A program made the position numbers and the translations under genes. From contig NC_083566.1 in NCBI RefSeq assembly GCF_019925205.1, forward strand, positions 248,001 to 312,000: a stretch of DNA of 64,000 bases, given 5' to 3'. This document shows, one piece after another, positions 29,601 to 37,310 of this stretch. The notes under the pieces were generated by a model that was given only the letters and a program-made list of their open reading frames with translations, ran no database searches and was not told the origin of the DNA. Position 1 is the stretch's first letter. Each line of letters starts with the position of its first letter. The stretch comes from Metopolophium dirhodum (lineage: Eukaryota; Arthropoda; Insecta; Hemiptera; Aphididae).

Positions 29601-32600
29601 TTCTATTATAGGTAAACTTATTGTGGTAAAGATTTTAGCAGTGGTGAAGCATCATATTGGAGAATATAATATATCAGACAACGTCTACCCACTTAGAAGT
29701 TAGAACACGGACAAATAATTTGGTTTTATTATATTGTAGAAAATATTTTTTCACAATTGTGAATGTATAATAATATAACTTTATATTTATATAGTAATAT
29801 CATACTTGACAAAATCTTTTTTTTATAATATTTAGAATGGACTAGTAGCTGGTTGATCCAATACATCCAAATATGACCTATATAAAAATAAATATGTGAC
29901 GAGATGGAATTAATCTCATTCTGTCAGGCGTGTAAATTGTGCAGCGGGAATCATTGGAAAACGGGTGTGGTGGGTTTTCGGTTAGGTTAAAAGAGAGGCT
30001 AACGAGACATGTCTCTCCGTTCATGTTTTTGTTTTATTTGATTTTTAATAATCGCTATTATAATTTATTCAGATATTGATAAGTCGCGTCATCGACCGCC
30101 AAAACTCGTTAACATATGGTTGGTTTTTAATTTACGGTTTGCTTATTTCTGGTGTGATATTGTCTAAATATGAGTAAGTAATAAGTATCTCTAATATTGT
30201 CACTCTGCCTGATTTTTTTCTCAACATTTCCCTAAACTAAAAGCACCTGCCTCGCAACTTGATTTTAGTATCTCGATTCTTCTGTTTGAGATTATCCAGC
30301 GAAGTCTGACAATAGTGTATGATAAGCATGATAATACATTGAGGCATATTATTATTATAAACATTACCTATAAATTATAAATTAATATAAGATATAAATG
30401 TGTGATTTTTTTACTATTTAAAATATATATTATTATAATCCACTCTCCACAAAATGGTCCTAGTTACGTCACTATCATAACCTTAACCGTGTTTATATAG
30501 AGGATAGTATTAATAGTTATATTCAACCCCATCGCCGATTGCCGAACGTTTCATACAATTACGAATATATAACGGACGATTCATTACAATGAACATTCCT
30601 CATATATATTTGTGGTGTACTCGTGCACCCTCCTGGAAGTGTTTGAGGTTTTTGAAATTGTTTGGGCAGTGAGTCCTCGTATCTTCGTGTAAGATTATTA
30701 ATTCATTGGAGAAAATCATTTGTCGAAATCGGCCACCGCCAGTCCCTAAAATTGTGTGTAGTACCACACACTTTGTGTAGTACAAAATTGCAAAGTGTGT
30801 TATTCTAATAAATTAAACCTTTATAATATTATTGTGTATAATTTTATATCTTCACATTTTTTTTATATTTTAATGGTTTTTTGCGAAACCACGTTTTAAT
30901 TATTATCTACTACACAGACACACAGTAAACAATATTTTGTGTTGTTACGTCTTATACTTTTATTATAGTTATTGTTATTGAGAGTAGCTATTTTTATTAT
31001 TATCAGCTATAGTAGTGAAAAATGGTATATAGTATACTAGTGTTTATCTAGGAATAATTTAGATTTGACCGACTGATAGGATTATATGTGTAGTACGAAA
31101 ATTTGGATATCTTAGGGACTGGCCACCGCTAATCGGTGTCTTTATTCAAGGTGAAACTCTCAAGTTTATTTCGGCGCCTCATTTTCCGGCAAAACGAAGT
31201 TGACCGTTTGATTTCGATATCAATATAATAATATTATTATCTTGAACACGTATTTCATAAACGGTTTATAAATAATTTGTATTTTCAATTTATTGTCGAT
31301 GCCTGCAGAACAGTGTTTTATATAAATACCTGTGATTTTATATAGGTACCTACACTCATTTTGATCAAATATACCATTTTTGTAATTTATTGCATGATGG
31401 CATGAAGCCCGCGAGCACAGCCTGCTGCTAACCTGCATTTTAACATTTCTAACACGTCTGCTGTTGTGGTGATTTTTAATTAACTCAGCATAAAAAATTT
31501 TTTAGTTTTACAGATCACGTGCAAAATATATGTCTACCTATAAAAGTATCGGCATGAATATACGACAATACCGTTACGTAAATAATAATAAACATTGAGA
31601 ATTTGAAAACCTGTCGTCGCTATTTATAAATGTAGTCGTATTGTAGCTTTATTATGATATGGCATGCAGTAAATGTCCACAACTCTTAACGTTAGGGAGT
31701 AAGAGAAGTAACGTCAAAGACTGTTGTATGTACTACAGGTGTCGAAATTGATTTATTTGTATATATGGGGGGTGGGGGGACAAAATATATTTTCGTATTG
31801 CCAAAGTTTTTTTTTATATGCAAACTGCAGAAAAGAACCTCCAATTTGGAAAATTTTGTAACTGGAAAAGTGGAAACCTTTTTTAAATATTTTTTAAAAA
31901 CAGAACCCATATTTTCAGAAAACAAATTAGGTATTTTTCACTTTGTTAATGGCTTTGGCTGTTTTAATTAATTATTTTATTCGTAGGTTTCATTTAAATT
32001 GAAGCTTAATAATGGTATTTACTAGAACATACATTTTTAATTTTGAAGAACCTGATACTTGCGGAACCAACATTTTTTTACTTTCCTACCTATGAACCCA
32101 GACAGCGGGAACCGAACCGAAAAAAAACCATCAAGGTCCCTGATAGACTGTCGTGTGCCTACATTCGTACGCGCAGTGTCGATGTAAAAATATTTAATAT
32201 TATTTCATATAATATTGTCGGGTCATCGCGTGAAAAATTTATAAATGTAATTATGGTTCACTGAAATCATGGACTAAATCAAGATTATAAAGTACCATTA
32301 TAGCTGTGCACTGTTTATTCGAAGTTTCGTTTATAGTGACTGATAACCCTGCAAAATAATATGTTTAATATTACACACTATACTTTGTACAATAATAATA
32401 TTATCATGTACGATGAGTGGTGACGCTTGACTGATGCGAGCGCGCGCGCGCGTACACGTGTTGCAGATGTTGCAGGCAACAACAACCTGACGCGTACCAA
32501 GTCGCAATACCACCGCACGCACCCCGGCCGGTTGGTGAACTTTAGCAGTTTTCGCGTGTCCAACCGGCACCAACAACACCCGCAGCAACAGCAGCCACAG

Positions 32601-32993
32601 CAGCAACAAAACACGTGCCACGACGGTGCCGGCGGCGGTGCGAGCGCCGCGGTGGCTAGGGCCGTAGCGGCCGGCGGCAGCCGCCTGCTGTCGGCGTCGG
32701 CTTTCGGCAACACGCTGCAGCAACACCGTCAGCTGCAGCAACAGAAACGCGACGCGGCAGCGCAACAGCTGCAGCTCCAGTGCGACGGCGGGACGTCGGC
32801 GGTTGCGCGAGCCGACTCCCGCAAGAGCCACCGCAAGTCAGCCGCCGCCGCCGCGGCCGGTACGTCGCTCAGGTACTGCAAGTCGGTGTCGCCCATCGCC
32901 GAGAAACCACCGGCACGCCAAAGCCCGCCCAGGTCGGCGTCCATGAACCTCCAGCCCCGTAACTTCGCGGCGGCCGACTCGTGCTTGAGGTGA
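2462..32993 (+). CDS. Ac78C: Transmembrane adenylyl cyclase, ADCY8/Ac78C class, 20 exons, 5' end missing
   Basis: The enzyme converts ATP to cyclic AMP at the plasma membrane; vertebrate ADCY8 is Ca2+/calmodulin-stimulated (family knowledge). Exons: 2462-2647, 3061-3234, 3511-3692, 4197-4389, 4456-4605, 5033-5112, 5185-5334, 5683-5819, 5901-5994, 6074-6227, 9324-9382, 9459-9650, 9856-10155, 10431-10946, 11167-11293, 11996-12102, 13209-13323, 15387-15532, 18192-18408, 32476-32993. Phases match at every junction, giving 1264 residues after the first partial codon. Order: helices M1-M6 (about 46-225), C1 (about 270-450), linker, M7-M12 (about 590-790), C2 (about 856-1085), tail. C1 metal aspartates are D289 (FADIKGF) and D333 (LLGDCYY). 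C2 nucleotide-site residues are K916, D991, N998, R1002 and K1038. Both halves look catalytically intact. The start codon and N-terminal domain are missing. The class call rests on remembered ADCY8 similarity; other insect cyclases fit less well. Confidence 0.95.
3061..3234 (+). CDS. Ac78C: Cyclase exon 2: helices M2 and M3
   Basis: Hydrophobic segments around TCLTMFANLTVCLLGWW and YLQWAAVFTWCFINV are M2 and M3. Acceptor AACAG|GTGTGG, donor CAAG|GTGCTC, phase 1 on both sides. The codon split across each junction is glycine. Confidence 0.9.
3511..3692 (+). CDS. Ac78C: Cyclase exon 3: helices M4 and M5
   Basis: The segment VWYVLFIVFVTYAMLPLPLR matches the M4 signature TYxMLPLPL of metazoan cyclases, followed by M5. 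Acceptor GAAAG|GTTTCG, donor GAAAAA|GTAATT. It enters in phase 1 and leaves in phase 0. Confidence 0.92.
4197..4389 (+). CDS. Ac78C: Cyclase exon 4: helix M6 and the signalling helix into C1
   Basis: M6 is followed by YLTDRSQRKAFLETHRSTEA and a charged helix KENEQQEKLLLS, the membrane-to-catalytic linker conserved in the family. Acceptor ATACAG|AATAGA in phase 0, donor TCGG|GTACAC in phase 1. Confidence 0.93.
4456..4605 (+). CDS. Ac78C: Cyclase exon 5: start of C1 catalytic domain with first metal aspartate
   Basis: It reads VLPDFVAREII, then RIYIHRYEDVSILFADIKGF. D289 in FADIKGF is the first Mg2+-binding aspartate. The G left by exon 4 plus TT restores the valine of the conserved SVLP motif, which fixes the acceptor TGTAG|TTTTAC. 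Donor ACGG|GTCAGT. Confidence 0.95.
5033..5112 (+). CDS. Ac78C: Cyclase exon 6: C1 helix
   Basis: An 80-base exon encoding EWASRTCAQELVRVLNDLFA and FDKLAA, the AQELVRxLNxLFAxFDxLA helix of class III cyclases. Acceptor ATACAG|AATGGG phase 1, donor GCTGCG|GTAAAT phase 0. Confidence 0.94.
5185..5334 (+). CDS. Ac78C: Cyclase exon 7: C1 core with second metal aspartate
   Basis: It encodes ENHCLRIKLLGDCYYCVSGL; D333 in GDCYY is the second metal ligand. The cyclase signature RQDHAVCCVEMGLHMI follows. Acceptor AACTAG|GAAAAC, donor TTGAAC|GTAAGG, phase 0 on both sides. Confidence 0.95.
5444..5591. mobile_element. 148-bp MITE in cyclase intron
   Basis: Ends CTGTATGCGCCCC and AGGGCGCATACAG are 13-base near-perfect inverted repeats. 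There is no coding capacity. A C-run lies just outside at about 5390-5406. No clear target duplication is visible. Confidence 0.6.
5683..5819 (+). CDS. Ac78C: Cyclase exon 8: C1 core
   Basis: It reads VDLNMRIGIHSGSVLCGVLG, then LRKWQFDVWSYDVTLANHLE and SGGIPG. This is the most conserved C1 strand-turn region. Acceptor AAACAG|GTTGAT phase 0, donor CCTGG|GTATAT phase 2. Confidence 0.95.
5901..5994 (+). CDS. Ac78C: Cyclase exon 9: C1 end
   Basis: It reads RVHISKATLDCLEEAYDTEP, then GHGENRDAYLR, matching the RIHISKATLDCLxxxYEVExGHG block of C1. Acceptor CTTTAG|ACGTGT phase 2, donor TTAAGG|GTATAA phase 0. Confidence 0.93.
6074..6227 (+). CDS. Ac78C: Cyclase exon 10: end of C1a into C1b linker
   Basis: DHGIQTFLIKEQEP closes C1a; the IxTYLI strand is typical. 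The rest is poorly conserved linker (C1b) rich in Ser, Arg and Lys. Acceptor CTGCAG|GATCAC phase 0, donor ATTG|GTAATT phase 1. Confidence 0.88.
8131..8290. mobile_element. 160-bp MITE
   Basis: Left end AGTCTTATGCCAAGTTGCAT and right end GCAACCTGGCATTAGACT are inverted repeats with a few mismatches. The interior is AT-rich and non-coding. Confidence 0.6.
8512..8530. repeat. TAGG microsatellite
   Basis: Four or more tandem TAGG units, the simple repeat typical of this AT-rich background. Confidence 0.7.
8593..9036. mobile_element. 444-bp long-palindrome MITE, copy 1
   Basis: Begins TTAAGAGGACGTTATACCCG and ends with its reverse complement at TATAACGTCCTCTTAA. Nearly the whole element folds on itself, with arms of about 200 bases around a short centre near 8815. 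Related copies lie at 55061-55380 and 62167-62453. No ORF, so it is non-autonomous. Confidence 0.85.
9324..9382 (+). CDS. Ac78C: Cyclase exon 11: linker micro-exon
   Basis: A 59-base exon encoding EDYIDDNKCNEWTPEIPFEN. Acceptor TTATAG|AGGATT in phase 1, donor GAAAAT|GTAAAC in phase 0. ADCY8 proteins have a matching ELPFDN-type stretch in the linker. Joint phase agreement supports it, although it is short. Confidence 0.82.
9459..9650 (+). CDS. Ac78C: Cyclase exon 12: acidic linker before M7
   Basis: It encodes an acidic linker with INxRIEH-like content (HCIEVESNERMRNENIDRWT, then LRFKQPEIETK). That corresponds to the ADCY8 region HTIDLRSGDKL...PFSLMFKD before the second membrane block. Acceptor is a poly-T tract ending TTTTAG at 9458; donor ACTAAA|GTAAGA. 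Phase 0 both sides. Confidence 0.88.
9856..10155 (+). CDS. Ac78C: Cyclase exon 13: helices M7-M9
   Basis: It opens with FCQLREDMFKSNM, matching the EVFKSN motif that precedes M7. Three hydrophobic helices follow (about residues 595-613, 620-641, 664-683). Acceptor CTTTAG|TTTTGT, donor AGTCTC|GTGAGT, phase 0 both sides. Confidence 0.94.
10431..10946 (+). CDS. Ac78C: Cyclase exon 14: extracellular loop, M10-M12 and helix into C2
   Basis: A charged loop (about residues 684-725) is followed by HPEYLVFTWVLCLIALATTL and two more helices. Then come ARLVEVTSRLDFLWKREAER and LLRNILPDHVAHHFL, the signalling helix into C2. The loop has no N-x-S/T site; only N-D-C, a rare N-x-C sequon, could be glycosylated. 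Base composition is richer in G+C than the flanking introns. Acceptor TGTAG|CTGTTT, donor CAGAC|GTAAGT, phase 0 both sides. Confidence 0.95.
11167..11293 (+). CDS. Ac78C: Cyclase exon 15: C2 start
   Basis: ELYSQSIDKVGVMFASIPNF and GMECIRLLNEII are the first C2 strand and helix. As is normal for C2, the metal aspartates of C1 are replaced (VGVMFASI). Acceptor TTCACAG|GAACTG phase 0, donor ATAG|GTAAGC phase 1. Confidence 0.95.
11294..11995 (+). other. Intron of 702 bases
   Basis: GT-AG intron between two C2 exons. It has AT-rich sequence, a short GA-rich patch near 11450 and no recognisable element. Confidence 0.7.
11996..12102 (+). CDS. Ac78C: Cyclase exon 16: C2 substrate-binding lysine
   Basis: The G of exon 15 plus CC gives ADFDELLSETKFGSIEKIKT, then VGASYMAASGLNPSVK. 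K916 in EKIKT corresponds to the adenine-contacting lysine of C2. Acceptor TTTCAG|CCGACT. The exon appears to end at AAG|GCAAGA, a GC donor. The alternative AGT|GTTAAG six bases upstream is a weaker GT site that also keeps phase 0, so the 3' edge is either 12096 or 12102. Confidence 0.88.
13209..13323 (+). CDS. Ac78C: Cyclase exon 17: C2 core
   Basis: It encodes DGEDEYGHLCALVDFALAMK, then NVHSFNNFQLRVG, the WGHLCxLxDF and FNxFxLRxGI motifs of C2. Acceptor TTTTAG|GACGGA phase 0, donor GTTG|GTAAGT phase 1. Confidence 0.94.
13667..14785. mobile_element. 1.1-kb foldback element with the termini of the 38.8-45.4 kb composite
   Basis: Left terminus GGTGGGTAAGTGGATGTCGC and right terminus ATCCATTTACCCACC are inverted copies, with homology running about 150 bases inward through GAAAAACGATTCTGAGCG. 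Internal motifs (CATTGTCAGTTTTCAATTTT, ATAAATATCAATAAAATTTT) also occur in the arms at 38831-40303 and 44093-45396. Short open frames here are incidental. It lies in the intron between C2 exons 17 and 18. Confidence 0.8.
15387..15532 (+). CDS. Ac78C: Cyclase exon 18: C2 active-site exon
   Basis: It encodes GISCGALVGGVIGARKPVYD, IWGNTVNEASRMDSTG, then MGRIQVPESTAK. D991, N998 and R1002 match the C2 aspartate, asparagine and arginine that bind purine and stabilise the transition state. Acceptor GCGACAG|GAATAA phase 1, donor GCCAAG|GTAAGA phase 0. Confidence 0.96.
15533..18191 (+). other. Intron of 2.7 kb
   Basis: AT-rich intron inside C2; the flanking exons join directly (ESTAK then ILMDRGYE), so no exon is missing here. 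It carries a 144-bp TIR element at 17910-18053. A CG-richer patch near 17148-17230 has no supported reading. Confidence 0.7.
17910..18053. mobile_element. 144-bp MITE
   Basis: Ends GCACAAATAG and CTATTTGTGC are perfect 10-base inverted repeats; sub-terminal GGGGGGCTAAAGCC and GGGGCTTAGCTCC tracts also pair partly. Non-coding. Confidence 0.6.
18192..18408 (+). CDS. Ac78C: Cyclase exon 19: end of C2 and start of tail
   Basis: ILMDRGYETEFRGSIAVKGK, then GEMKTYFVVGKKG, closes C2; K1038 in VKGKG matches the triphosphate-contacting lysine. SSLATVVYGMVQARRRQNT follows. The donor TTTCATC|GTGAGT (18409) leaves phase 1 and is the only choice that joins in frame to the final exon. A second donor, AACACA|GTAAAA at 18387, would shift frame. 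Acceptor GGTGTAG|ATCCTA. Confidence 0.9.
19742..20955. mobile_element. Non-autonomous hAT-type element with 8-bp target duplication
   Basis: Ends CAGTGGCGGCTCGT and ACGAGCCGTCACTG are inverted repeats with the CAGTGGCG start typical of hAT elements. The flanks carry a perfect 8-bp direct repeat AAAATAAT at 19734-19741 and 20956-20963. The 1.2-kb interior has no transposase frame. It includes two and a half CCTAA units near 20002. Confidence 0.85.
21671..22092. mobile_element. 422-bp TIR element
   Basis: Left end ACCGGGTGATTTATTT and right end AATAATCACCCGGT are inverted repeats, flanked by T and A so that a TA target is possible (mariner-like MITE, inference). No transposase frame. Confidence 0.65.
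22112..22772. mobile_element. Retroposon-like remnant ending in a TA repeat
   Basis: Starts TACTAGCTGTATTGACATAC, a start I associate with insect non-LTR retroposon remnants, and ends in a TATATATA tract near 22747-22770. No coding sequence survives. Identification is tentative. Confidence 0.3.
23487..24080. repeat. GC-rich tandem repeat, about 110-bp unit
   Basis: Units contain GGACCGGGCTTTTTAAG, GTCTTGGAATTTTATTCC, TTTTTTGTACAATTTTTC and GGCCGGGC, repeated from about 23541 to 23770 and again in part at 23925-24055. An AT-rich insertion separates the two blocks. The open frames over it arise from the repeat. Confidence 0.75.
24569..24809. mobile_element. 241-bp hAT-like MITE
   Basis: Left end CAGCGGTTCCCAAACTTTT resembles a widespread hAT terminus (CAGTGGTTCCCAAACTTT type). 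Right end CTTTGGAAATCGCTG is its inverted partner. The open frame across it is incidental. Confidence 0.6.
26361..27380. mobile_element. 1.0-kb TIR element with TA flanks
   Basis: Left end CAGAGCGATTCACCAAGCAT and right end GCTTGGTGAATCACCCTG are inverted repeats. Both ends are bordered by TATA runs, consistent with TA targeting. No transposase frame. A related fragment lies at about 35583-35900. Confidence 0.7.
29451..30473. mobile_element. Probable 1.0-kb TIR element with internal C-run
   Basis: AGTGACGAAACTA at the left and TAGTTACGTCACT at the right are inverted repeats. A run of about 14 C lies at 29486-29500 inside the left end. No protein is recognised. The pairing of the two ends is inferred from the short TIR only. 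Confidence 0.5.
32476..32993 (+). CDS. Ac78C: Cyclase exon 20: GC-rich, Gln/Ala-rich C-terminal tail and stop
   Basis: Joined in phase 1 it reads RNNNLTRTKSQYHRTHPG, then a tail with Gln-rich (around 32570-32610), Ala/Gly-rich and poly-Ala (around 32840) tracts, ending at TGA 32991-32993. ADCY8 also has an NNN-type stretch shortly after C2, supporting the join. G+C is far above the surrounding AT-rich DNA. Two acceptors are available: TTGCAG at 32466 and TTGCAG at 32475, in the same frame and nine bases apart. Low complexity makes the tail hard to compare; the frame is open for 170 codons. Confidence 0.8.
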
Positions 32994-35164
32994 TGATGAC
33001 CCGCGGCAGGTGTTTGCGGCGTGGCGTGGCGCGGTGGAGTGAGTGACATTATGAGTGGAACAGAGTCCGTAACATAATATAAAATATGTTATAATATTAT
33101 GTACCTACACGCGGGAGCGAATGTGTAATGGGGGTGTCCAGGGGTTGCTAAAATACTTGTACGCTATATTGAAATGTCGATATAAATATTGTATTATAGC
33201 TCTAAAATCACATTAAGTTTACCTACCTTTATGTATAAGAAAAATCGATTTTGCGTGTAAACGTGTTTTTGTACATCCTACCCAACTAAATATACCTACA
33301 GAAATTAATTGGAGCATTAGCGTCCTCTAGAGTCCAACCGCTTGTCGTTAGTGGGTGAAGGGGGTTTTTAATACATGTATGCGTGTACCTATGGGAATTC
33401 ATTCGAAAGGATCTAATGGGTCACGAGTTTGAGTGAAATTGTCTCATATACCTAGTAAATTTATCTCTTTGTACATATAATTAAAATGTATACAATATAA
33501 ATTAAATATTTTAAAATACTCATAGTATCATTAAAGGATTCTATACCAAAGTGTAGCTGAAGACGGAATATCCACGGCCAACATACGAATCCAGAAAAAA
33601 AGTCACGGTAAAAAAAGTTCTGAAAAAAAGTCAATACATTAATATCAATGTACGTAGTACATATACATAATTATAGTAGTTAATAAACCATTGTATAAAT
33701 AAAAATATTATCTATAATACTATAATACAGTCGATAGGTAGCTTATAAAATTAGAAAACATTCATATTTTTAATGTAAGTTCATTGTCAAAAGTAATACC
33801 CAGTACCTACCTATACACTGAGTACAGCCAGTAGCTAATATACAATTAAAAATCATTTTATCACACTTTTTTCTTTTAATATTATTATTTATTGCTATAT
33901 ATTACACCGGATTTTGTTCAATTATATATTTTTATTGACTATAGCCAATACAGGTACATTTTGTAATCGTTTTTATACGTTAGGTGTACAAGTTTTCCCT
34001 AGCTTTGTTCTGCTACTCGACTCCCCTACACCATCTAAAGCCAATTTTACTTCGTTCGCAGAAATTAAGATTTAATTTTCCTAATTAATTTCCAAATAGT
34101 TATTGGATCTTGGATGTTTATGTTCACAGACCTTTGCTGCAAACCTGTTATTTCACCCTTCAGTCACATTGTTATTTTTCTGTGGCCCCCCTACTATAGA
34201 GTAGTCGTCTAAACATTCCACGAGGAAGGTGGTAAAAATATAGATGAAACTTTGTTTACCAAATATTGTTTTAGGACTTTTTACCCGAGTTTTTTTCTCG
34301 CAGACCTCAAATAATAGACGGTACGGACACGACAATTTATGTTCAAAATCTATAAATTGAAAAATGTATAAAAATCAAATGTCAAACACTCTTTGCGCCT
34401 ATAATGATTCATCTAAATCAATACTAAACAAATTGTATTAAATTATTAAATATTTTAATAATAACACTAAATATTTACTAAGTTTTAAAATCGAATGTTC
34501 CATCAATAATCAATATCAAAAATATGCAATAAAAAAACCTGCATAATATTATTTACTACCCACCTATTATTATAAAATATATGTGTATCGAATTACATTT
34601 TAAATATACTAATTTCTTAGAAATATGGATTGCATAAAATTTCGAACCCTGGACTATTGTTACTACCTAATATACCTATTACACACATAACACATTATAT
34701 TACCTATACACCGTGATCTGAGCTTGGTGAACTTTGATTATATTATATTATATTACAAATTACAATTACCTATATTATTATTAGATATATATTATTAACT
34801 TATAAGTACGACAAAAAATCTTCATGAAAAAATTTTTTTTATTTGTCCTTGGATATTTTACCCAAAAAGGTACCTACCCACATGTTCCTGCATAGTGCAT
34901 GTCCTTGTAATATATATTTGTATACCTACCACTATATTTTTGTATTGTAAACCGATTTTGAATGGGTATTTATTGAAAAGGACTTTTTTTACATTTTTAC
35001 ATTAACTTTTCAAGAAAAACAATCATTTTTTTTTTTTAATATTGCGGATATTTACTTTTTTATTTAATTGAATAAAATAGGTACATCATAGGTGATACGT
35101 GTCAACTGTAGAAGTGGTTTATTAAGTGATTTCTACCTATGGGTATGTTAAATATTAAAATTTG

Positions 35165-35510
35165 TACACGGAAAAAAAAATTACCATAATATTATAGTTA
35201 AGCGAATTATAGTAAATATAACTATTTAATAGGTAAAATAACTAAAATGATTTACTTATTATTACTATATAAATATAGTTATTAGTTATGGTTAAGTTTG
35301 CTATATTTTATAGTTAATGCAGTTTTTAATGTTTGAATTAACTAAAAAATATAGTTAAAATAGCATATTTCAGTTCGAATAACTATAATAACTTGACTAT
35401 AATATTTTAGTAAATCTGATTAATCTTATAGCTATTCCTAAAGCAATTATAATGTACAGTCAATCCTACTATTTTTATAGTACAAACAACTGTTTTGTTT
35501 ATTCCGTGTA
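35165..35510. mobile_element. 346-bp AT-rich TIR element
   Basis: Ends TACACGGAAAAA and TTTATTCCGTGTA are inverted repeats. The interior is almost all A and T with repeated AACTATA/TATAGTT words. Non-coding. Confidence 0.5.
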
Positions 35511-35582
35511 AAAATGGACCTATCACCGACGTCACTTTTGAGTACGACTGTTTTTAAAGAAATTAAAGCATTTTTTTATATA

Positions 35583-35900
35583 CAGGATTAATTTAGCATG
35601 TACTCAGTATGCTCATTCCCTTTTTCTTCTATCATGCAGTTATCTGATTTTCAGAATTTTTAAATATAGATTGGTGCTTATTTATTAAGATCACATCTGC
35701 TGTGGAGATACAAACTTCTATCTTTAAAATGAGAACTCTCTTTTCCACTGTAAATTATTTAGCAGACAAAATTCTGAACACTTTGACGCAGGTACGCCCT
35801 ATCCAAATCAAAATTCAAACATGCAGTATTTGAGTTTTTAAACATTGTGTATATACAAGGCACAGGTAATATGTCCATGATAATGGGTTTTGTAAAACCA
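35583..35900. mobile_element. Fragment related to the 26361-27380 element
   Basis: TATGCTCATTCCCTTTTTC followed by ATGCAGTTATCTGATTTTCA parallels the reverse strand of the 27300-27380 end. The outer terminus TATACAGGATTAATT is diverged, and the right boundary is uncertain. Confidence 0.5.
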
Positions 35901-35989
35901 TTTTTAAGGACTATCTGTTATATCCTTAGTATAAACAATATAACATTCAATCGAAATTATAATGATGGATCTTAAAATGGAAATTAATT

Positions 35990-36435
35990 AAGAGGATGTC
36001 AACGCACTATTTATTTTCTCTCACTGACCCATGTGCAACACAGACAAAACGCATTTGCGCAGAATCGTTTTTCCCATGTTTTTGAGTAATCTTAGAGTAA
36101 AATCAATCATTACAAAAAGATAAAGTATAATAGTATTTTTGAGGGAATGACATATCGATTTGTCTAAATATTATTTCAAAGCAATTTAAACATCATTTAA
36201 ATTTACAACATTTTTTTTTGTTTATTTTGAAAGTCGAATACAAAGTCAAATAACAATAAAATATGAAATCGATATGTCATTCTCTCTAAAATATTACTCT
36301 CTATCTTTTTGTAATGGGTTATTTTACTCTAAAATTACTTAAAAACATAGAAAAAATGATTCTGCGTATATTATGCGTTTTGTCTATGTTACGCGTGAGC
36401 CAGAGAGAGAAAACAAATGGTGCACTGACATTCTT
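35990..36435. mobile_element. 446-bp long-palindrome MITE, second family
   Basis: Left end AAGAGGATGTCAACGCACTA pairs with right end GGTGCACTGACATTCTT. Pairing continues inward through TTTTCTCTC, CAGAATCG and ATATCGATTTG-type blocks to a centre near 36215. A piece of the same terminus (GCAAATGGTGCGCCGACATC) is present near 21247-21267. Confidence 0.75.
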
Positions 36436-36743
36436 GAGAACAAATAACTAAACAACATAACGTTATCGTTTTTCTTGAAAAGTTATTAAAAATGTATATA
36501 GGATATTGTCCACAAATACCCATTCATATTATACCTACATAAGCAGCACTGTTTGAAAACCAGAAAGCGCTGTCCCTAACTCATCAACCTAGTCGTAATA
36601 TATAATATTATGATTTATAACACATTACTATTAATTATTATTATTATAATGATACTGCGGGCTTATAGACATATTACCGGCCATTTATCGCTGTGATAGA
36701 TTATAGGTACGAACGATTAAAAAGTATTGTGATTTTGTATACG

Positions 36744-36923
36744 CAGGGTCGGATTGGTATGTATCGGCCCGTCGAGATTTTCACTTCAACACGGCCATTT
36801 AAATATTCACTGTCCCAAGCGAGCTGATAGGTGAAAAATCGTATTTTAAACATGAATTTTTTTCACTCACACGACCGGCCCACCGAGATTTACTCGGTAG
36901 ATCGCCTGACCAATCCAGCCCTG
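36744..36923. mobile_element. 180-bp hAT-like MITE
   Basis: Ends CAGGGTCGGATTGGT and ACCAATCCAGCCCTG are inverted repeats. Flanking octamers TGTATACG and CATATACG agree at six of eight positions, consistent with a decayed 8-bp target duplication. Confidence 0.7.
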
Positions 36924-37132
36924 CATATACGTCCTACGCTCTTACTTATATATAATATTATAACCATATAGGTTACGTATACGTTAGGCACCCATGACGA
37001 TCAGTTTTCGTCGACGCAGTATATATATTTTTTATTCTGTACAGTTGGCGAAACGACGAAGATTATAATATTTTATGACATAAGAATGTTATAAAATATA
37101 ATTACCTATTATACCTACATGTCCGCTCTATG

Positions 37133-37310
37133 CAGGGGCGTCTTCGGATCAATTCCATGGGGGGGGGGGACATTTTAGTCTTGCTGATTACCGCTTTTAA
37201 CAATTAAGAAAATTTATAAAATGTATTTATCTATTATCAAAAGCAGAACATCTCACGACTTACGGGGGGGGGGGGGGGGGGGGCAATCACCCCCCTCGGT
37301 GACGCGCATG
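37133..37310. mobile_element. Transposon fragment with long G-runs
   Basis: GCAGGGGCGTCTTCGGATC opens a block with runs of about 10 G (near 37161) and about 19 G (near 37265), ending GGTGACGCGCATGG. The ends pair only loosely, so boundaries are uncertain. Confidence 0.4.

Larger units (their letters stand above)
18409..32475 (+). other. Final cyclase intron of 14 kb, transposon-rich
   Basis: A very long intron before the tail exon. It contains hAT-like and TIR elements at 19742-20955, 21671-22092, 24569-24809, 26361-27380 and 29451-30473, a retroposon-like remnant at 22112-22772 and a GGGCC-type tandem repeat at 23487-24080. The remaining sequence (18409-19733, 24818-26360, 27381-29450 and 30474-32466) is AT-rich; I see no gene in it. 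A fragment near 19286 (AGTGACGTATTTAGAGAGG) resembles a transposon end. Confidence 0.75.

Noticed and set aside
32331..33049. Several long frames on the minus strand over the cyclase tail exon
   Set aside because: They are shadows of the GC-rich + strand exon; low-complexity CAG/GCG repeats keep other frames open. They lack splice support.
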